Below, in pieces: positions 7,580 through 16,271 of a DNA stretch of 64,000 nt (positions are counted from its first letter, which is position 1; each line of letters opens with the position of its first letter). This stretch comes from Cytobacillus citreus (lineage in GTDB: Bacteria; Bacillota; Bacilli; Bacillales; Cytobacillaceae). Both the position numbers and the translations under genes were made by a program. The notes below the pieces were generated by a model. It did not search any database, was not told the origin of the DNA, and worked only from the letters and a program-made list of their open reading frames with translations. The stretch covers positions 522,381 to 586,380 of the forward strand of contig NZ_JAGYPM010000004.1 in assembly GCF_018343665.1 (NCBI RefSeq), given 5' to 3'.

Positions 7580-7964
7580 CAAGAGGCTATCGGTCCGGAA
7601 AACACGACCCATTTGAAGTATTGCGTCGCCGCATACAACGTGGTTTAAACAAAGAAGAGGCAATGAATGGATCAGCCAGAGAGCTTTGATTTTTGGAAAA
7701 CGTGGTGAATTAAGAGAGCGTGGTATACAAGATCAACTGCAAAGAGCTAGTGCATTAAATATATTAATCAATGCAATAAGCGTATGGAACACTGTGTATT
7801 TAAGTAAAGCTACAAAAGAGTTTAAGAAAAATGATGCCCTAAAAGAACGATTACTTCCACATATTTCACCTTTAGTTTGGGAACATATAAATCTTCCTGG
7901 AACATATAAATTTGATTCAAATAGATTACCAGTTAATTCATTAAGACCCTTAAATAAAAACTAA
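7580..7964 (+). pseudogene. Tn3-family transposase, C-terminal remnant
   Basis: Frame 1 reads KHDPFEVLRRRIQRGLNKEEAM to a TGA near 7690. A shifted frame from about 7680 reads FGKRGELRERGIQDQLQRAS, then INAISVWNTVYLSKAT and HISPLVWEHINLPGTY to TAA 7964. These are consecutive C-terminal blocks of Tn3-family DDE transposases (FGKRGELR.R..QDQLQRAS, WNT.YL, LSPLGWEHINL.G.Y). Only about 120 of roughly 990 residues remain and the frame is broken, so it is inactive. A matching terminal repeat follows at 8027. Confidence 0.88.
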
Positions 7965-8026
7965 CCAATAACATAAGCCCAATCCCTTAGCGTATAGGTA
8001 TTTGGCTATATTTATGTCGAAATTTG

Positions 8027-8064
8027 CTTATCGTACAAAATTTCCGAAATGTTGGCAGTCCCCC
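8027..8064. repeat. 38-bp Tn3-family terminal inverted repeat
   Basis: Begins CTTATCGT and ends TTTCCGAAATG-TTGGCAGT-CCCCC. From memory this matches the outward end of the Tn4430 repeat (CTTAGCGT...TTTCCGAAATGCTGGCGGTACCCCC) at most positions. It has the right length, the right orientation relative to the transposase tail, and lies about 60 bp beyond its stop codon. Confidence 0.75.
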
Positions 8065-8219
8065 ATTATAGGGCGTAATCCTGGAACATGGATAAGCCTC
8101 ATTTTTAATTTTAAAGCCATTTTGTTGAAGAAGGATATCTCCAATTTTTAACGAATACAGTGCTATAAATAAGCTTATCAAAAGTGGTGAGATAAATAGG
8201 AAAAAAATTTAATTTCTTT

Positions 8220-9002
8220 TTGGACAATGAAACGGAAAAATGTATAATTAACAGGCTTCGGAGCGCGGGTTGTGTTTTCGCAGAAGATGAGACCCGGTTA
8301 CTTATCTCAGAGGCACGAACTCTAGAGGACCTCAAGAAAATGGCGGAAATGCGAGCCGATGGTTTACCTCTTGAATATATCGTTGGATACGCAGAGTTTT
8401 GTGGTTTGCGGATAGAAGTGGACCGAGGCGTTTTCGTGCCTCGCAAACGTACCGAGTTTCTTGTTCACCAGGCAAAAGCCCTGTCATGTTCTGGTGATAT
8501 CGTCGTTGACCTATGTTGCGGGTCAGGTGCTGTGGGTGTAGCACTGGCTGCATCTTTAGGACGAGTTGAATTGTATTCTGTTGACATTGACCCTGTCGCA
8601 GTACGATGCGCTGGCCGCAACGTAACCGATTTCGGTGGCCATGTTTTTAAAGGTGACTTGTATAAAGCTCTGCCCTACTCACTTAAAGGCCATGTGAATA
8701 TCCTAGTTGCGAACGTACCTTACGTTCCTACCGAGGCAATCAAGCTGCTGCCACAGGAGGCTCGCCTACATGAACCGAAAGTGGCACTTGACGGAGGAGA
8801 GGATGGACTTGACATTCAGCGAAGAGTTGCAGAAGAAGCAATTCTCTGGCTAGCACCGGGAGGACATCTTTTGATAGAGACGAGCGAAATGCAGGCACCT
8901 CAGACCTTTGACATCTTTTCAGGTGCTGGGCTTACCACAAAAGTGGCTAGAGACGAGGAACTTGACGCTACTGTCGTGATCGGAGCAAATTCTAGTTTTT
9001 AG
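8220..9002 (+). CDS. Putative protein N(5)-glutamine methyltransferase (PrmC-related)
   Basis: 260 residues. The N-terminal helical domain (LRSAGCVFAEDETRLLISEA) is followed by GLPLEYIVGYAEFCGLRIEV, FVPRKRTEFLVHQA, the SAM-binding loop VVDLCCGSGAVGVALA (about 98-113), VDIDPVAVRCAGRN, and NVPYVPTEAIKLLP. In true HemK/PrmC the catalytic motif is NPPY; NVPY is typical of a related family of unknown target. The start is a TTG with no clear ribosome binding site, and an in-frame stop lies nine codons upstream, so the native 5' end may be lost. It is richer in GC than its neighbours and lies next to a Tn3 end, suggesting acquisition. Confidence 0.85.
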   Translation: MDNETEKCIINRLRSAGCVFAEDETRLLISEARTLEDLKKMAEMRADGLPLEYIVGYAEFCGLRIEVDRGVFVPRKRTEFLVHQAKALSCSGDIVVDLCCGSGAVGVALAASLGRVELYSVDIDPVAVRCAGRNVTDFGGHVFKGDLYKALPYSLKGHVNILVANVPYVPTEAIKLLPQEARLHEPKVALDGGEDGLDIQRRVAEEAILWLAPGGHLLIETSEMQAPQTFDIFSGAGLTTKVARDEELDATVVIGANSSF

Positions 9003-9084
9003 AGTAAATAAGTACTTAGTCTTAATCACAAATGAAATGATAATTTCTTATCACTATACTAATAAACAAAAAATCATTATTTAA

Positions 9085-9190
9085 AGGGCAACGATTGTTT
9101 AACAATAATTAATAGGGTGATTCATATTATACATGACTAATATGTATCACTTTTTATATTTTATGACTTTTTTAGATTTAGGTCTTGATA
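9085..9190 (+). repeat. Intergenic repeat, copy 1 (partner at 19081)
   Basis: GGGCAACGATTGTTTAACAA, then a hairpin around TATACATGACTAATATGTA, then TTTTATGACTTTTTTAGATT and TAGGTCTTGATA. The same blocks occur at 19081-19180, with the hairpin centre in the opposite orientation. No gene is seen between 9003 and 9398. Confidence 0.65.
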
Positions 9191-9398
9191 TTGTAATAAA
9201 GTCTGATCGTTTATAAAAAAGATTGATAATTCGTAAAAAAAGTTCGAGCAAAATCATGTAGTGAAAATTTCTTTTCTTGTTAAGCTCACGAGGGAGGAAT
9301 GTTGGATAGGAAAGAGAATTTTTAGGTGGAAGAAATGATTCGCATCATAAGTGAAAGAAATGATATTTGTTTAAAAAAGTTTGTGGAGGGAAATGGCG

Positions 9399-10216
9399 AT
9401 GCAAAAAATACTCATTATTGGAGCAAGTGGTCTTGTAGGAAAAGTTTTAATAAATGAATTTACTGATGAATATGACGTATATGGAACGTATTTTTCTTCG
9501 TTAACTAGCCTCCCTAATGAAAAGCAATTCCAATTAGAAGTTCAGCAAATAGATAAACTGAAGGAAATTACAAGGACAATTAAGCCTGACATTGTGATTT
9601 CTGCCTAAGAGGAGAATTTGATCAACAGCTTACGTTTCATAAAGAATTGGCTAAAGAATTACAAAATAATTGTAGTCGAGTTTATTTCTTTTCTACTACG
9701 AATGTATTTGATGGGGACTTCTCAAGATCCCACACAGAAACAGATATACCTATTGCTGAATCAGATTATGGGAAGTTCAAAATTAAATGTGAAAACAAGC
9801 TAAAAGAAATTTTGGATGAGCGAGTGGTCATTATCCGAATCCCGGCAATATGGGGGAAGGATTCACCAAGATGGAAATTAATCAATGAAAGCATAAAAAA
9901 TAATAAAGTGATCGATGTGTACAGTAATCTCGTATGTAACAATCTTTTGGATGTACTGTTAGCAAAACAATTACGATTTATTATTGAACATGATTTAAAG
10001 GGAACATTTCATTTAGGTTCAGCAGATGTAATGACTCAAGGACAATTCTATGAACAAATTATAAGTAAACTCACAAGTGAAAAGAACCTATTACGATATC
10101 GTTTATTTCAGGATAAAGTCGATACTTGTTATTTTAGATTAATTTCAAATCGTGATGATATCGCAAGCACACTACAAAGTACGAATCAAAATATTATTTC
10201 GTACTTGCTGGAATAA
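9399..10216 (+). pseudogene. RmlD-like sugar-nucleotide reductase, one frameshift
   Basis: Starts at ATG 9399 after GGAGGG (9385-9390). MQKILIIGASGLVGKVLI is an NAD(P)-binding Rossmann start and the frame runs to IKPDIVISA at 9608. Loss of one base at about 9603 sends translation to a stop; the next frame resumes LRGEFDQQLTFHKELAKEL and continues through SRVYFFSTTNVFDGDFS, the YGKFKIKCE motif (Tyr-x3-Lys catalytic pair) and FHLGSADVMTQGQFYEQI to the normal end. The rest is intact, so this is a recent inactivation or a sequencing error in a short-chain dehydrogenase of the RmlD type. Confidence 0.85.
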
Positions 10217-10315
10217 ACGGCAAGTATGATAGTAAGCTAACCGATGGCAATGTGTTAAACAAACGCCCCTAAAGTGAGCAAGCATTGTTATAAAAATTTA
10301 TCTGTTTTCAAAAGA

Positions 10316-10356
10316 GTAGAATCCACTTTGATCGATCTTTTTCAAAATGGATTCTT
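10316..10356 (+). terminator. Terminator downstream of the RmlD-like gene
   Basis: AGAATCCACTTT / AAAATGGATTCT stem followed by TTTT. The rest of 10217-10579 is AT-rich leader with no gene seen. Confidence 0.7.
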
Positions 10357-10579
10357 TTAATTTGCCATTTTTTCCTCCATATCGAGGATTAAATAGAAGG
10401 AAGCAGCTGTTATCAGTTAGATAATAGACACATAGACTTACGAACGAATAAGAAGTTTGATATTCTATATATGAACCATTATTTATAATTTTTGTAATAT
10501 ATTGATAACAATTATTAACTTTCAGCCCAAGAAAAGTCGGGAGTGACAGTGAATTACGCTAAAAAGGGGGGACACGTTT

Positions 10580-12637
10580 ATGATTCCAGCAAAAATAGAA
10601 CCCATTTCTATCACTACAAAAAGAGAAAAAGGCTGGGACTCCATCGTCGATTGGTTCGATCAGCATAAACAATCGTTGTATACGCTTGGTTGGTCCTATC
10701 TTAATAATCAGCAGCAAATGGAAGAGCTTTTTTACCGGTCCATTTTACAAGTCCAAAAGGAGTTGCCTCGATTTAAAGGTAAAACACGATTCGAAACGTG
10801 GGTTACAGCCATTTTTATACATAACTGCCGGGAGCTTTCTAATGATAGAAGTTTACAAGCTTCAGAGGAAAGTGAACCACGTCAGGGTTTATTTAAAGCA
10901 CTTGATCAATTGAAAGAGTATGAGAAAGAAGCCATGGTCCTTACCTATGTACAAGGATTCTCTCAGGAGGAAGCGGCACATCTTCTCCAAGTTTCAGCGG
11001 AAAAGATGAAAGAGATTTTGTTCTCCGGAATCCAGTCACTTAGAAATGAAATGAGGTCTGGATCAACCTTTAATGGCTGTAAGGATTATCAAAAGGATTA
11101 CCTCGATTATTTAGAAAGAGCCATGGATCGGTCGAAAAAGATTGATTTCGAAGTACATATTTATCATTGTCAAGAATGTCAGGAGGATCTGGCTGCCTTT
11201 CAGGATGCCATGTTAACCATGTTAAATCTTACTGATAGGATGGAAGATTTGCATGTGCCATCTGGTTTCATGGAGAAGGTCAAAGATAAGCTGATAGAAA
11301 AGGAGAAGCGCAGACAACAGAAGAAAAAGAAACGTAAAAGAAAGGGACTTGTTTTTGTAAGTGTATTCGCATTATTGATCGGTATAGGTTTCTTTACTGG
11401 GGTGCTTCCTTACCTCTACTATACATGGACAGAAGAAGATCCGGAATTGCGGGCTTTTCTACAACAGGACCTTGGTCAAATGCTGAACCTGGAAGCGGAA
11501 AGCGATGGGGTGAAAATTAAGATTAAGAGCGCAATAGCTGATGATGTGCAGACGCTTGTTTTTTATGAAATAGAAGATACAGATGAAGACAACCAATATG
11601 TGATGAATTATGATGATGGGGTTTTTGTGGAGAACGAACATGAAATCATGAACCGTGTAACATATCCAAGGTACTATCCTCCTGACCTTGAATCAGATGT
11701 AAATAACAAGGAAAAGAACGTGTATCAAGGGAAGATTAGTCTGCCGCCACTGACAGCGGATAACGAGACAATCAAACTCAAGATCACTAAGCTTCATAAA
11801 ATAATTCACGATTCCTCTATGCGTAATAGTTTTTGGCCTTACGAGAACAGTGAATTTAAAACAGGGGAGTGGAGCTTCGAGATCCCTGTAACAAAACAGC
11901 CTTCCATCGAATATGCATTGGATGGAAAAACAGAAGTAGAAGGGATTCCGGTTCGATTTGATAAACTAACCATGGCTCCAACAGCGACGATTCTGCAATT
12001 TGGTATTAATAATGAACAGCCAGGGAAGCGGATAAACGTTCTTAATTTTACCAATCTAAGAGTGAACAATAAAGAAATGAAACCTGATATGTATGGCAGC
12101 ACTTATTTGGATTCCCAGCAAGACATAAATTGGACTACTTTTCAAACACACTTTGATCCTCTTTGCGGAGAAAAACCAAAAGAGGTAAACGTTCAATTTG
12201 GGGCGGCTTATTTTGAATTTGAAGACAAAAAATCCATCGAATTGGATGGTACTCAGGAATATCCTCAAACCTTTGAATATGCAGGCAGTACAATCTCGAT
12301 AGACAATCTAGAAGTTGGACAGTTTACCGATATTGTCATAAGTAATCATGAAATTGAGAATCGAGCATATGAGAGGCTTCTATTCCATATTGTTAGTGAG
12401 GATAAAAATGAACCTAGTTCAATGGATATGAATTCTGAAGGAGTGCTCGTTGATAAAAATGGGGTAGAATATGATGTGAATGAAATGTCATATGAAGAAA
12501 TTGAGCAGCCTCGTTATTTCCATACGGTTCAAAGTGCTCGGTTCCATGATATCGATGCGACCTCTGTGAAATTGGTTATTGATGGCTATAGCACAACGAA
12601 ATATTTGGATGATGTTGTGAAGATATCTTTGGAATAA
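10580..12637 (+). CDS. Fused ECF sigma / ZAS anti-sigma / membrane sensor protein
   Basis: A single 685-residue frame starts at ATG 10580 behind a GGGGGG purine box. Residues 18-90 resemble sigma region 2 (QSLYTLGWSYLNNQQQMEEL, FETWVTAIFIHNCRELSND). Residues 104-157 resemble region 4 (LKEYEKEAMVLTYVQGFSQ, EEAAHLLQVSAEKMKEIL). C167 and H193-x3-C197-x2-C200 form C-x25-H-x3-C-x2-C, the zinc anti-sigma (ZAS) pattern. A basic stretch (242-255) precedes one membrane helix at about 256-279, and 400 residues lie outside, resembling DUF4179/DUF5643-type domains. Sigma and anti-sigma are normally separate genes; here the sigma part would be tethered. Whether it binds polymerase, and how it is released, is unknown. 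Confidence 0.85.
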   Translation: MIPAKIEPISITTKREKGWDSIVDWFDQHKQSLYTLGWSYLNNQQQMEELFYRSILQVQKELPRFKGKTRFETWVTAIFIHNCRELSNDRSLQASEESEPRQGLFKALDQLKEYEKEAMVLTYVQGFSQEEAAHLLQVSAEKMKEILFSGIQSLRNEMRSGSTFNGCKDYQKDYLDYLERAMDRSKKIDFEVHIYHCQECQEDLAAFQDAMLTMLNLTDRMEDLHVPSGFMEKVKDKLIEKEKRRQQKKKKRKRKGLVFVSVFALLIGIGFFTGVLPYLYYTWTEEDPELRAFLQQDLGQMLNLEAESDGVKIKIKSAIADDVQTLVFYEIEDTDEDNQYVMNYDDGVFVENEHEIMNRVTYPRYYPPDLESDVNNKEKNVYQGKISLPPLTADNETIKLKITKLHKIIHDSSMRNSFWPYENSEFKTGEWSFEIPVTKQPSIEYALDGKTEVEGIPVRFDKLTMAPTATILQFGINNEQPGKRINVLNFTNLRVNNKEMKPDMYGSTYLDSQQDINWTTFQTHFDPLCGEKPKEVNVQFGAAYFEFEDKKSIELDGTQEYPQTFEYAGSTISIDNLEVGQFTDIVISNHEIENRAYERLLFHIVSEDKNEPSSMDMNSEGVLVDKNGVEYDVNEMSYEEIEQPRYFHTVQSARFHDIDATSVKLVIDGYSTTKYLDDVVKISLE

Positions 12638-12689
12638 CAGGTGAAGGAATGAGGTACTTCAGCCGGTATGTTAGATATTTTGGTCAGGA

Positions 12690-12784
12690 GAAAGAATTCT
12701 TATAAATCCTAGTGAAGAACAGGATATGATCATGATTGGAACGAACTGTACCAAGAAATACTTGATTATGCTTTAAGGCAATAG
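12690..12784 (+). pseudogene. Short C-terminal gene relic
   Basis: Two overlapping frames give GERILINPSEEQ and, after a shift, GYDHDWNELYQEILDYALRQ before a TAG. No start or ribosome binding site. Recognised only as protein-like sequence; the family is unknown. Confidence 0.3.
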
Positions 12785-12888
12785 TATTTTTCAATTAACG
12801 GAGTCTTAGCGGTTCTGTGAGGAGTTTTAACAGAAAATGTGTTTGAGGTACTTCTCCGAATGACATAATTTTTTTAGGAGGGAACAAC

Positions 12889-13260
12889 ATGGAAGTTTTT
12901 GCAGAATATTTAGCGGGTATAGATAACCCTCAGCATCGGTCTCGAACGGAGGAAGTTTTGGGTTGGGTAACGAAGGAATTTCCAAATTTAATGCCGGTAA
13001 TTAAGTGGAATCAGCCTATGTTTACCGATCACGGCACATTTATTATTGGTTTTAGCATAGCCAAACATCATTTGGCAGTTGCCCCTGAAAGAGCAGGGAT
13101 TATTCATTTTTCTGATGAAATTGTACAGGCAGGCTATGAGCACACCCAGCAGCTGATACGTTTCCCGTGGGATCGTCCGGTTGATTTCTCATTATTTGGG
13201 AAAATGATTGAGTATAATATTTTGGATAAGGCAGACTGTTCCACTTTTTGGCGGAAATAA
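12889..13260 (+). CDS. fra: Frataxin-like iron chaperone (YdhG/Fra, DUF1801)
   Basis: 123 residues, ATG 12889 with AGGAGGG seven bases upstream. MEVFAEYLAGIDNPQHRSRT, IKWNQPMFTDHGTFIIGFSI, HLAVAPERAGI and ILDKADCSTFWRK match B. subtilis YdhG (Fra) nearly throughout, at the usual length of about 124 residues. In B. subtilis this frataxin-fold protein delivers iron for iron-sulfur cluster and haem assembly. It appears to be a single-gene unit ending at the terminator at 13384. Confidence 0.9.
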   Translation: MEVFAEYLAGIDNPQHRSRTEEVLGWVTKEFPNLMPVIKWNQPMFTDHGTFIIGFSIAKHHLAVAPERAGIIHFSDEIVQAGYEHTQQLIRFPWDRPVDFSLFGKMIEYNILDKADCSTFWRK

Positions 13261-13383
13261 AAATAGGATACTGTATAGTGTATAAAAGTAACTTTATATA
13301 CAACAGGTAGCTTTCTTTGAAAAATTTGAATCTGAAAATAATCAATCTTTTTTATAATAACTTAGCTAGTAGTTCTAGATAGA

Positions 13384-13428
13384 AGAAACTATTCTGATCA
13401 ATCTTTGTTCAAAATAGTTTCTCTTTTT
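13384..13428 (+). terminator. Terminator of the fra gene
   Basis: AGAAACTATT / AAAATAGTTTCT stem followed by CTTTTTT. Its loop (TGATCAATCTTTGTTC) is similar to that of the terminator at 10316. Confidence 0.75.
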
Positions 13429-13494
13429 TATTGTTGCTAAATAAAGCTTTCTGCAATCCTTTTAGTTAAGCTTTATTCAAAAGCTACATTAGCA

Positions 13495-13644
13495 CATTAA
13501 AATGTAAAACAAGCCAATCTTTGTGGCTTACCAATGGGAGGGCATATCTCTCTTCAAACTGCAATTAGGCACCCGAAATTCGTAAAATCACTTATATTGA
13601 TTGGTATACCTTTTACGAATACAATACAATTTATTGCAAGGTGA
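13495..13644 (+). pseudogene. Alpha/beta hydrolase relic
   Basis: In-frame residues NVKQANLCGLPMGGHISLQT and AIRHPKFVKSLILIGIPFTN are the nucleophile-elbow region of an alpha/beta hydrolase. The catalytic Ser of G-x-S-x-G is replaced by Pro (GLPMG). No start codon or catalytic Asp/His part remains, and the frame ends at TGA 13642-13644. Confidence 0.65.
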
Positions 13645-13660
13645 AAGCATGTTCTTACTC

Positions 13661-14059
13661 TTATACTTGTCCCGGAAATAACGTATCCAAAATACGATTT
13701 GCAAATTCACTCCGGTCTTCTTTTGTCTCCTCTTTACCCAAAAAAATCAATTGAAATGCATGTTGAAAACAACTTCCCAGCAATAAATCCGCTACGGCTC
13801 TCGAATGCAGTTTGTCGTGGATTCTGCCAATATTTTGTTCTTTCAACAAATAAGCTTCTACCGCCTCATTTGCCCTTTGCGGACCTTCATTTCGCAGAGT
13901 AACCCCTTCTCGATGGCGAAGCAATATTTCCGGCTCCGAGAAAATAGAACAGATTAATGGCATCGATTTATGAAAATCCTCCAACGCAGCAAGAGCCACC
14001 TGTTCCAGATTTCCCCGTACGGTTTCTTTACCAACAAGGCCATCTTCTTGAATAATAGG
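13661..14059 (-). pseudogene. TetR/AcrR regulator lacking its DNA-binding domain
   Basis: The minus frame reads IIQEDGLVGKETVRGNLEQV, LAALEDFHKSMPLICSIFSE and IGRIHDKLHSRAVADLLLGS to FANRILDTLFPGQV, a typical TetR C-terminal ligand/dimer domain. The N-terminal helix-turn-helix is missing: a TAA lies immediately upstream at about 14058 and the next sequence is an intergenic repeat. It cannot act as a DNA-binding repressor. Confidence 0.7.
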
Positions 14060-14095
14060 TTAGATTGTATACCGAAAAGATTGTGAAAAAATGTA

Positions 14096-14127
14096 CTTAA
14101 GCTAACTGGCAGTTTAGTTGAAGAAGC
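14096..14127 (+). repeat. Short dispersed leader motif, copy 1
   Basis: CTTAAGCTAACTGGCAG plus TTTAGTTGAAGAAG. Related blocks occur at 15245, 15804 and 16272, just before small genes. Confidence 0.4.
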
Positions 14128-14214
14128 GAAATAACTCCTTCTTGTTGCTTTTGAGACAAACAGGTACACAGAAAAGGCATGGATTAGCCATGCCGATAGA
14201 TTTATTTATTTAAT

Positions 14215-14859
14215 TTATCTAAAGCCCCAGTATTGCTGATACTGACGCACGTAGGGATATTGTTGATTATATTGTTGTTGTTGATACTGTTGAATTAAAT
14301 ACTGCTGAGTGAAATTTTCGTTTTTACTATTGCAGTTTGTGTAAGGTCCTATAACTGTTGATGGTTTAACCGATTCAATTGCTTCTTTCCATTTATTTTC
14401 ATCGAGACAGTAGGTATGTGCCATAATATTTGTAGGAGTAAATTTTAAAATGTCTGAACCAAAAACCACCTCTGGAGTTGGTGCATCAAAAATTGCTAAA
14501 AAGTGAGTGTTATCAGCAGTAGCCATTTGATAATGCCACCAACCTTGTGGAATGTTTGCCACTTGACCGGGGGTAATAGCGTAATTGAGAATTTGTTTTG
14601 TAAATGGGTTCAGCATCGAAACAGTTAGCTCCCCGGAAATACAATAGTTCAATTCGGCAGCATTTGGGTGATATTGCGGTTCTGCTACATTATTGGCACT
14701 TAGGAAAATGTCTAACAGAGATACATTTTCCAATGTATTTAACTGGTTCACACCTAATATGTTAATAAAGTTGTTGTCATCCTTTTTAAACAAGGGACTG
14801 TTATTTACGTCAAATGTGTATTGAGTTGATGGTGATGTGTAATCCATATATAAAGCCAT
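14215..14859 (-). CDS. Cupin protein with Gln/Tyr-rich tail, possibly spore-associated
   Basis: Start placed at ATG 14859, nine bases after GAGGTG; a GTG at 14871 overlaps that site. The 214-residue protein has a cupin core: SLLDIFLSANNVAEPQYHPN, AAELNYCISGELTVSMLNPF, ITPGQVANIPQGWWHYQM and HFLAIFDAPTPEVVFG. His, Glu and His metal ligands are plausible (YHPNAAELNY, WWHYQ). From about residue 180 the tail is low-complexity Gln/Tyr/Asn. Single-domain cupins related to oxalate decarboxylase occur in Bacillus spores, and Q/Y-rich tails are common in coat and exosporium proteins; localisation is inference. Confidence 0.75.
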   Translation of the reverse strand: MALYMDYTSPSTQYTFDVNNSPLFKKDDNNFINILGVNQLNTLENVSLLDIFLSANNVAEPQYHPNAAELNYCISGELTVSMLNPFTKQILNYAITPGQVANIPQGWWHYQMATADNTHFLAIFDAPTPEVVFGSDILKFTPTNIMAHTYCLDENKWKEAIESVKPSTVIGPYTNCNSKNENFTQQYLIQQYQQQQYNQQYPYVRQYQQYWGFR

Positions 14860-14879
14860 AATTTTCTTCACCTCATTAC

Positions 14880-15150
14880 ATAAGTAGTTAAAAATATATA
14901 GGCATTTTATGTACTTAAAACATGTTCGGTGTGCAAAGTGATTGAGAATAAATTAGTGTGAAGTAGAAGAGAAGGTACTTGTGAAGCTACCATGAAAATA
15001 AACTTCTCTAACTTCGAAAAAAGGCAATACCAAAGAGACCCCTTATCCTTCGTTAAAAAAAATGGAAAGAGCTACAATTCATTGATCTATGGAATGGGTT
15101 GACTGGATTAAGGTCAGTATTAGTATTGGCGCTTCCTAATTATTTTCATA
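14880..15150. other. Intergenic stretch with nothing recognised
   Basis: AT-rich sequence upstream of the cupin gene. No ORF with a ribosome binding site and no strong hairpin seen. Confidence 0.5.
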
Positions 15151-15156
15151 CTCTGT

Positions 15157-15230
15157 GGTGCAGCACTGATTTTGTGCTGCATGGATGGCTAACGGGTGCG
15201 TTAATCTAAGAAGGGTTAACGCCTATTTTT
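15157..15230 (+). terminator. Two tandem hairpins, second terminator-like
   Basis: GCAGCAC-TGATTTT-GTGCTGC (about 15161-15181), then GCGTTAA / TTAACGC followed by CTATTTTTG. They stand between the cupin gene and the plus-strand small-gene cluster. Confidence 0.5.
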
Positions 15231-15244
15231 GTTGAACTTATTGT

Positions 15245-15274
15245 ACTAAAGAGGCAGTAGAGTTAAAGAAAGGG
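15245..15274 (+). repeat. Short dispersed leader motif, copy 2
   Basis: ACTAAAGAGGCAGTAGAG plus TTAAAGAAAGG, directly before the gene at 15302. Similar to the blocks at 14096, 15804 and 16272. Confidence 0.45.
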
Positions 15275-15301
15275 ATGATTCAAAACAATAAGGGGGTAAT
15301 T

Positions 15302-15742
15302 ATGAAAAAGGCGTTAATTACTTTAGTTGTTTTAGGTGTTGGGATTTACTTCGTTATCGGGTTATTTAATAATAATCCACCTGAACCAAGTATAACTGTT
15401 GATAAAAAGAAACTAGAAGTGGCACGAGGTTCATATTGTTGGGATGGTTTATTTAATTCTATTTGTGCCGATACGATTTCTCCGCCAATGCTAATTGAAC
15501 ATCATGAAATTAAATCTGTGATTGTATCGCCTGAATCTGAATTAAAAATAGAATTTGAAAAAGAACCTAACGCAAATACATTGGGAGTAAATAGATGGCT
15601 TAATGATAACGAAGTGGAAGACGTTTCGTTAAGTAATAATGTTTTGATAGCACCAAAAGAAAAAGGTGTTTATATTTACGATGTCCATGCAAGTTGGGAA
15701 AAAGGAAGTTCGAGTTATGCTTTTGTAATTGAAGTTCGATAA
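15302..15742 (+). CDS. Membrane-anchored secreted protein, unknown
   Basis: Start at ATG 15302 after AAGGGGG; a longer frame from 15275 lacks a site. The 146-residue product has an N-terminal membrane helix (ALITLVVLGVGIYFVIGLF, about 4-22), then an extracytoplasmic domain with two Cys (GSYCWDGLFNSICADT) about ten residues apart that could form a disulfide. Mostly beta strand is predicted, ending WEKGSSSYAFVIEV. I recognise it only as a type of Bacillus hypothetical protein. It is the first of several unrelated small genes in the same direction. Confidence 0.75.
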   Translation: MKKALITLVVLGVGIYFVIGLFNNNPPEPSITVDKKKLEVARGSYCWDGLFNSICADTISPPMLIEHHEIKSVIVSPESELKIEFEKEPNANTLGVNRWLNDNEVEDVSLSNNVLIAPKEKGVYIYDVHASWEKGSSSYAFVIEVR

Positions 15743-15762
15743 GGCTTCTTGAAGTAACGGGT

Positions 15763-15795
15763 GCAATCCTTTAAAAAGCAGGGATTGCTCCTTTG
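15763..15795 (+). terminator. Weak terminator hairpin
   Basis: GCAATCC-TTTAAAAAGCA-GGATTGC (about 15763-15788) followed by TCCTTT, after the gene at 15302. Confidence 0.4.
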
Positions 15796-15803
15796 CTTAT
15801 TGA

Positions 15804-15833
15804 AGTAAGGGGTAGAAGAGTTTAAGAAGACAT
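15804..15833 (+). repeat. Short dispersed leader motif, copy 3
   Basis: AGTAAGGGGTAGAAGAG plus TTTAAGAAGACATG, directly before the gene at 15855. Confidence 0.4.
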
Positions 15834-15854
15834 GGATTGAATTTAGGGGGATAT

Positions 15855-16271
15855 ATGAAAAAGAGATTAAAGAAAAAGCTGGGAAACAAATATAATCTTT
15901 TAAGGTATGTGCAAAGACAAATGTACAAACGAAAGGGTGGTGGACCAAAATACATTACCTATGAGGTTATAGCTATGGGAGAAGAAGATAAATCAGCTTT
16001 TACTGAAGGATATTGTCTCGATTTCCCGTATGTAACGTATTGGTTCGTAGAGGTTTATTATGAACCTGTCTGGAAGGATTATGTTGTTCAAATTTATCCT
16101 TGTAATAGAAAAGGTAGAATAAATGAGCGGAATTCTTTCGTTAGAATCGTCTCCTTTAAAAAGAAAGAAGAAATTATCGCAGTGTCTGAAAGAATTGTGG
16201 ACGACATGAAGAATGATAATTTTATGAAAGAATTTTATACTTGTTATTATGAAGACTTCCTCTTTTATTGA
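15855..16271 (+). CDS. Unknown 138-residue basic protein
   Basis: ATG 15855 follows AGGGGG at 15845-15850. The N-terminus is strongly basic (MKKRLKKKLGNKYNLLRYVQ), followed by a Tyr- and Trp-rich core (FPYVTYWFVEVYYEPVWKDY, VVQIYPCNRKGR) and an acidic C-terminal helix ending FYTCYYEDFLFY. No signal peptide or membrane helix. I do not recognise a family. The alternation of Tyr, Val and charged residues suggests a small beta domain. It follows the gene at 15302 after a weak hairpin. Confidence 0.65.
   Translation: MKKRLKKKLGNKYNLLRYVQRQMYKRKGGGPKYITYEVIAMGEEDKSAFTEGYCLDFPYVTYWFVEVYYEPVWKDYVVQIYPCNRKGRINERNSFVRIVSFKKKEEIIAVSERIVDDMKNDNFMKEFYTCYYEDFLFY

Larger units (their letters stand above)
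7580..8064 (+). mobile_element. Right-end remnant of a Tn4430-like Tn3 transposon
   Basis: Contains the transposase tail and ends with the 38-bp terminal repeat at 8027-8064. The left part of the transposon, including resolvase and left repeat, is not in the window. Confidence 0.75.
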
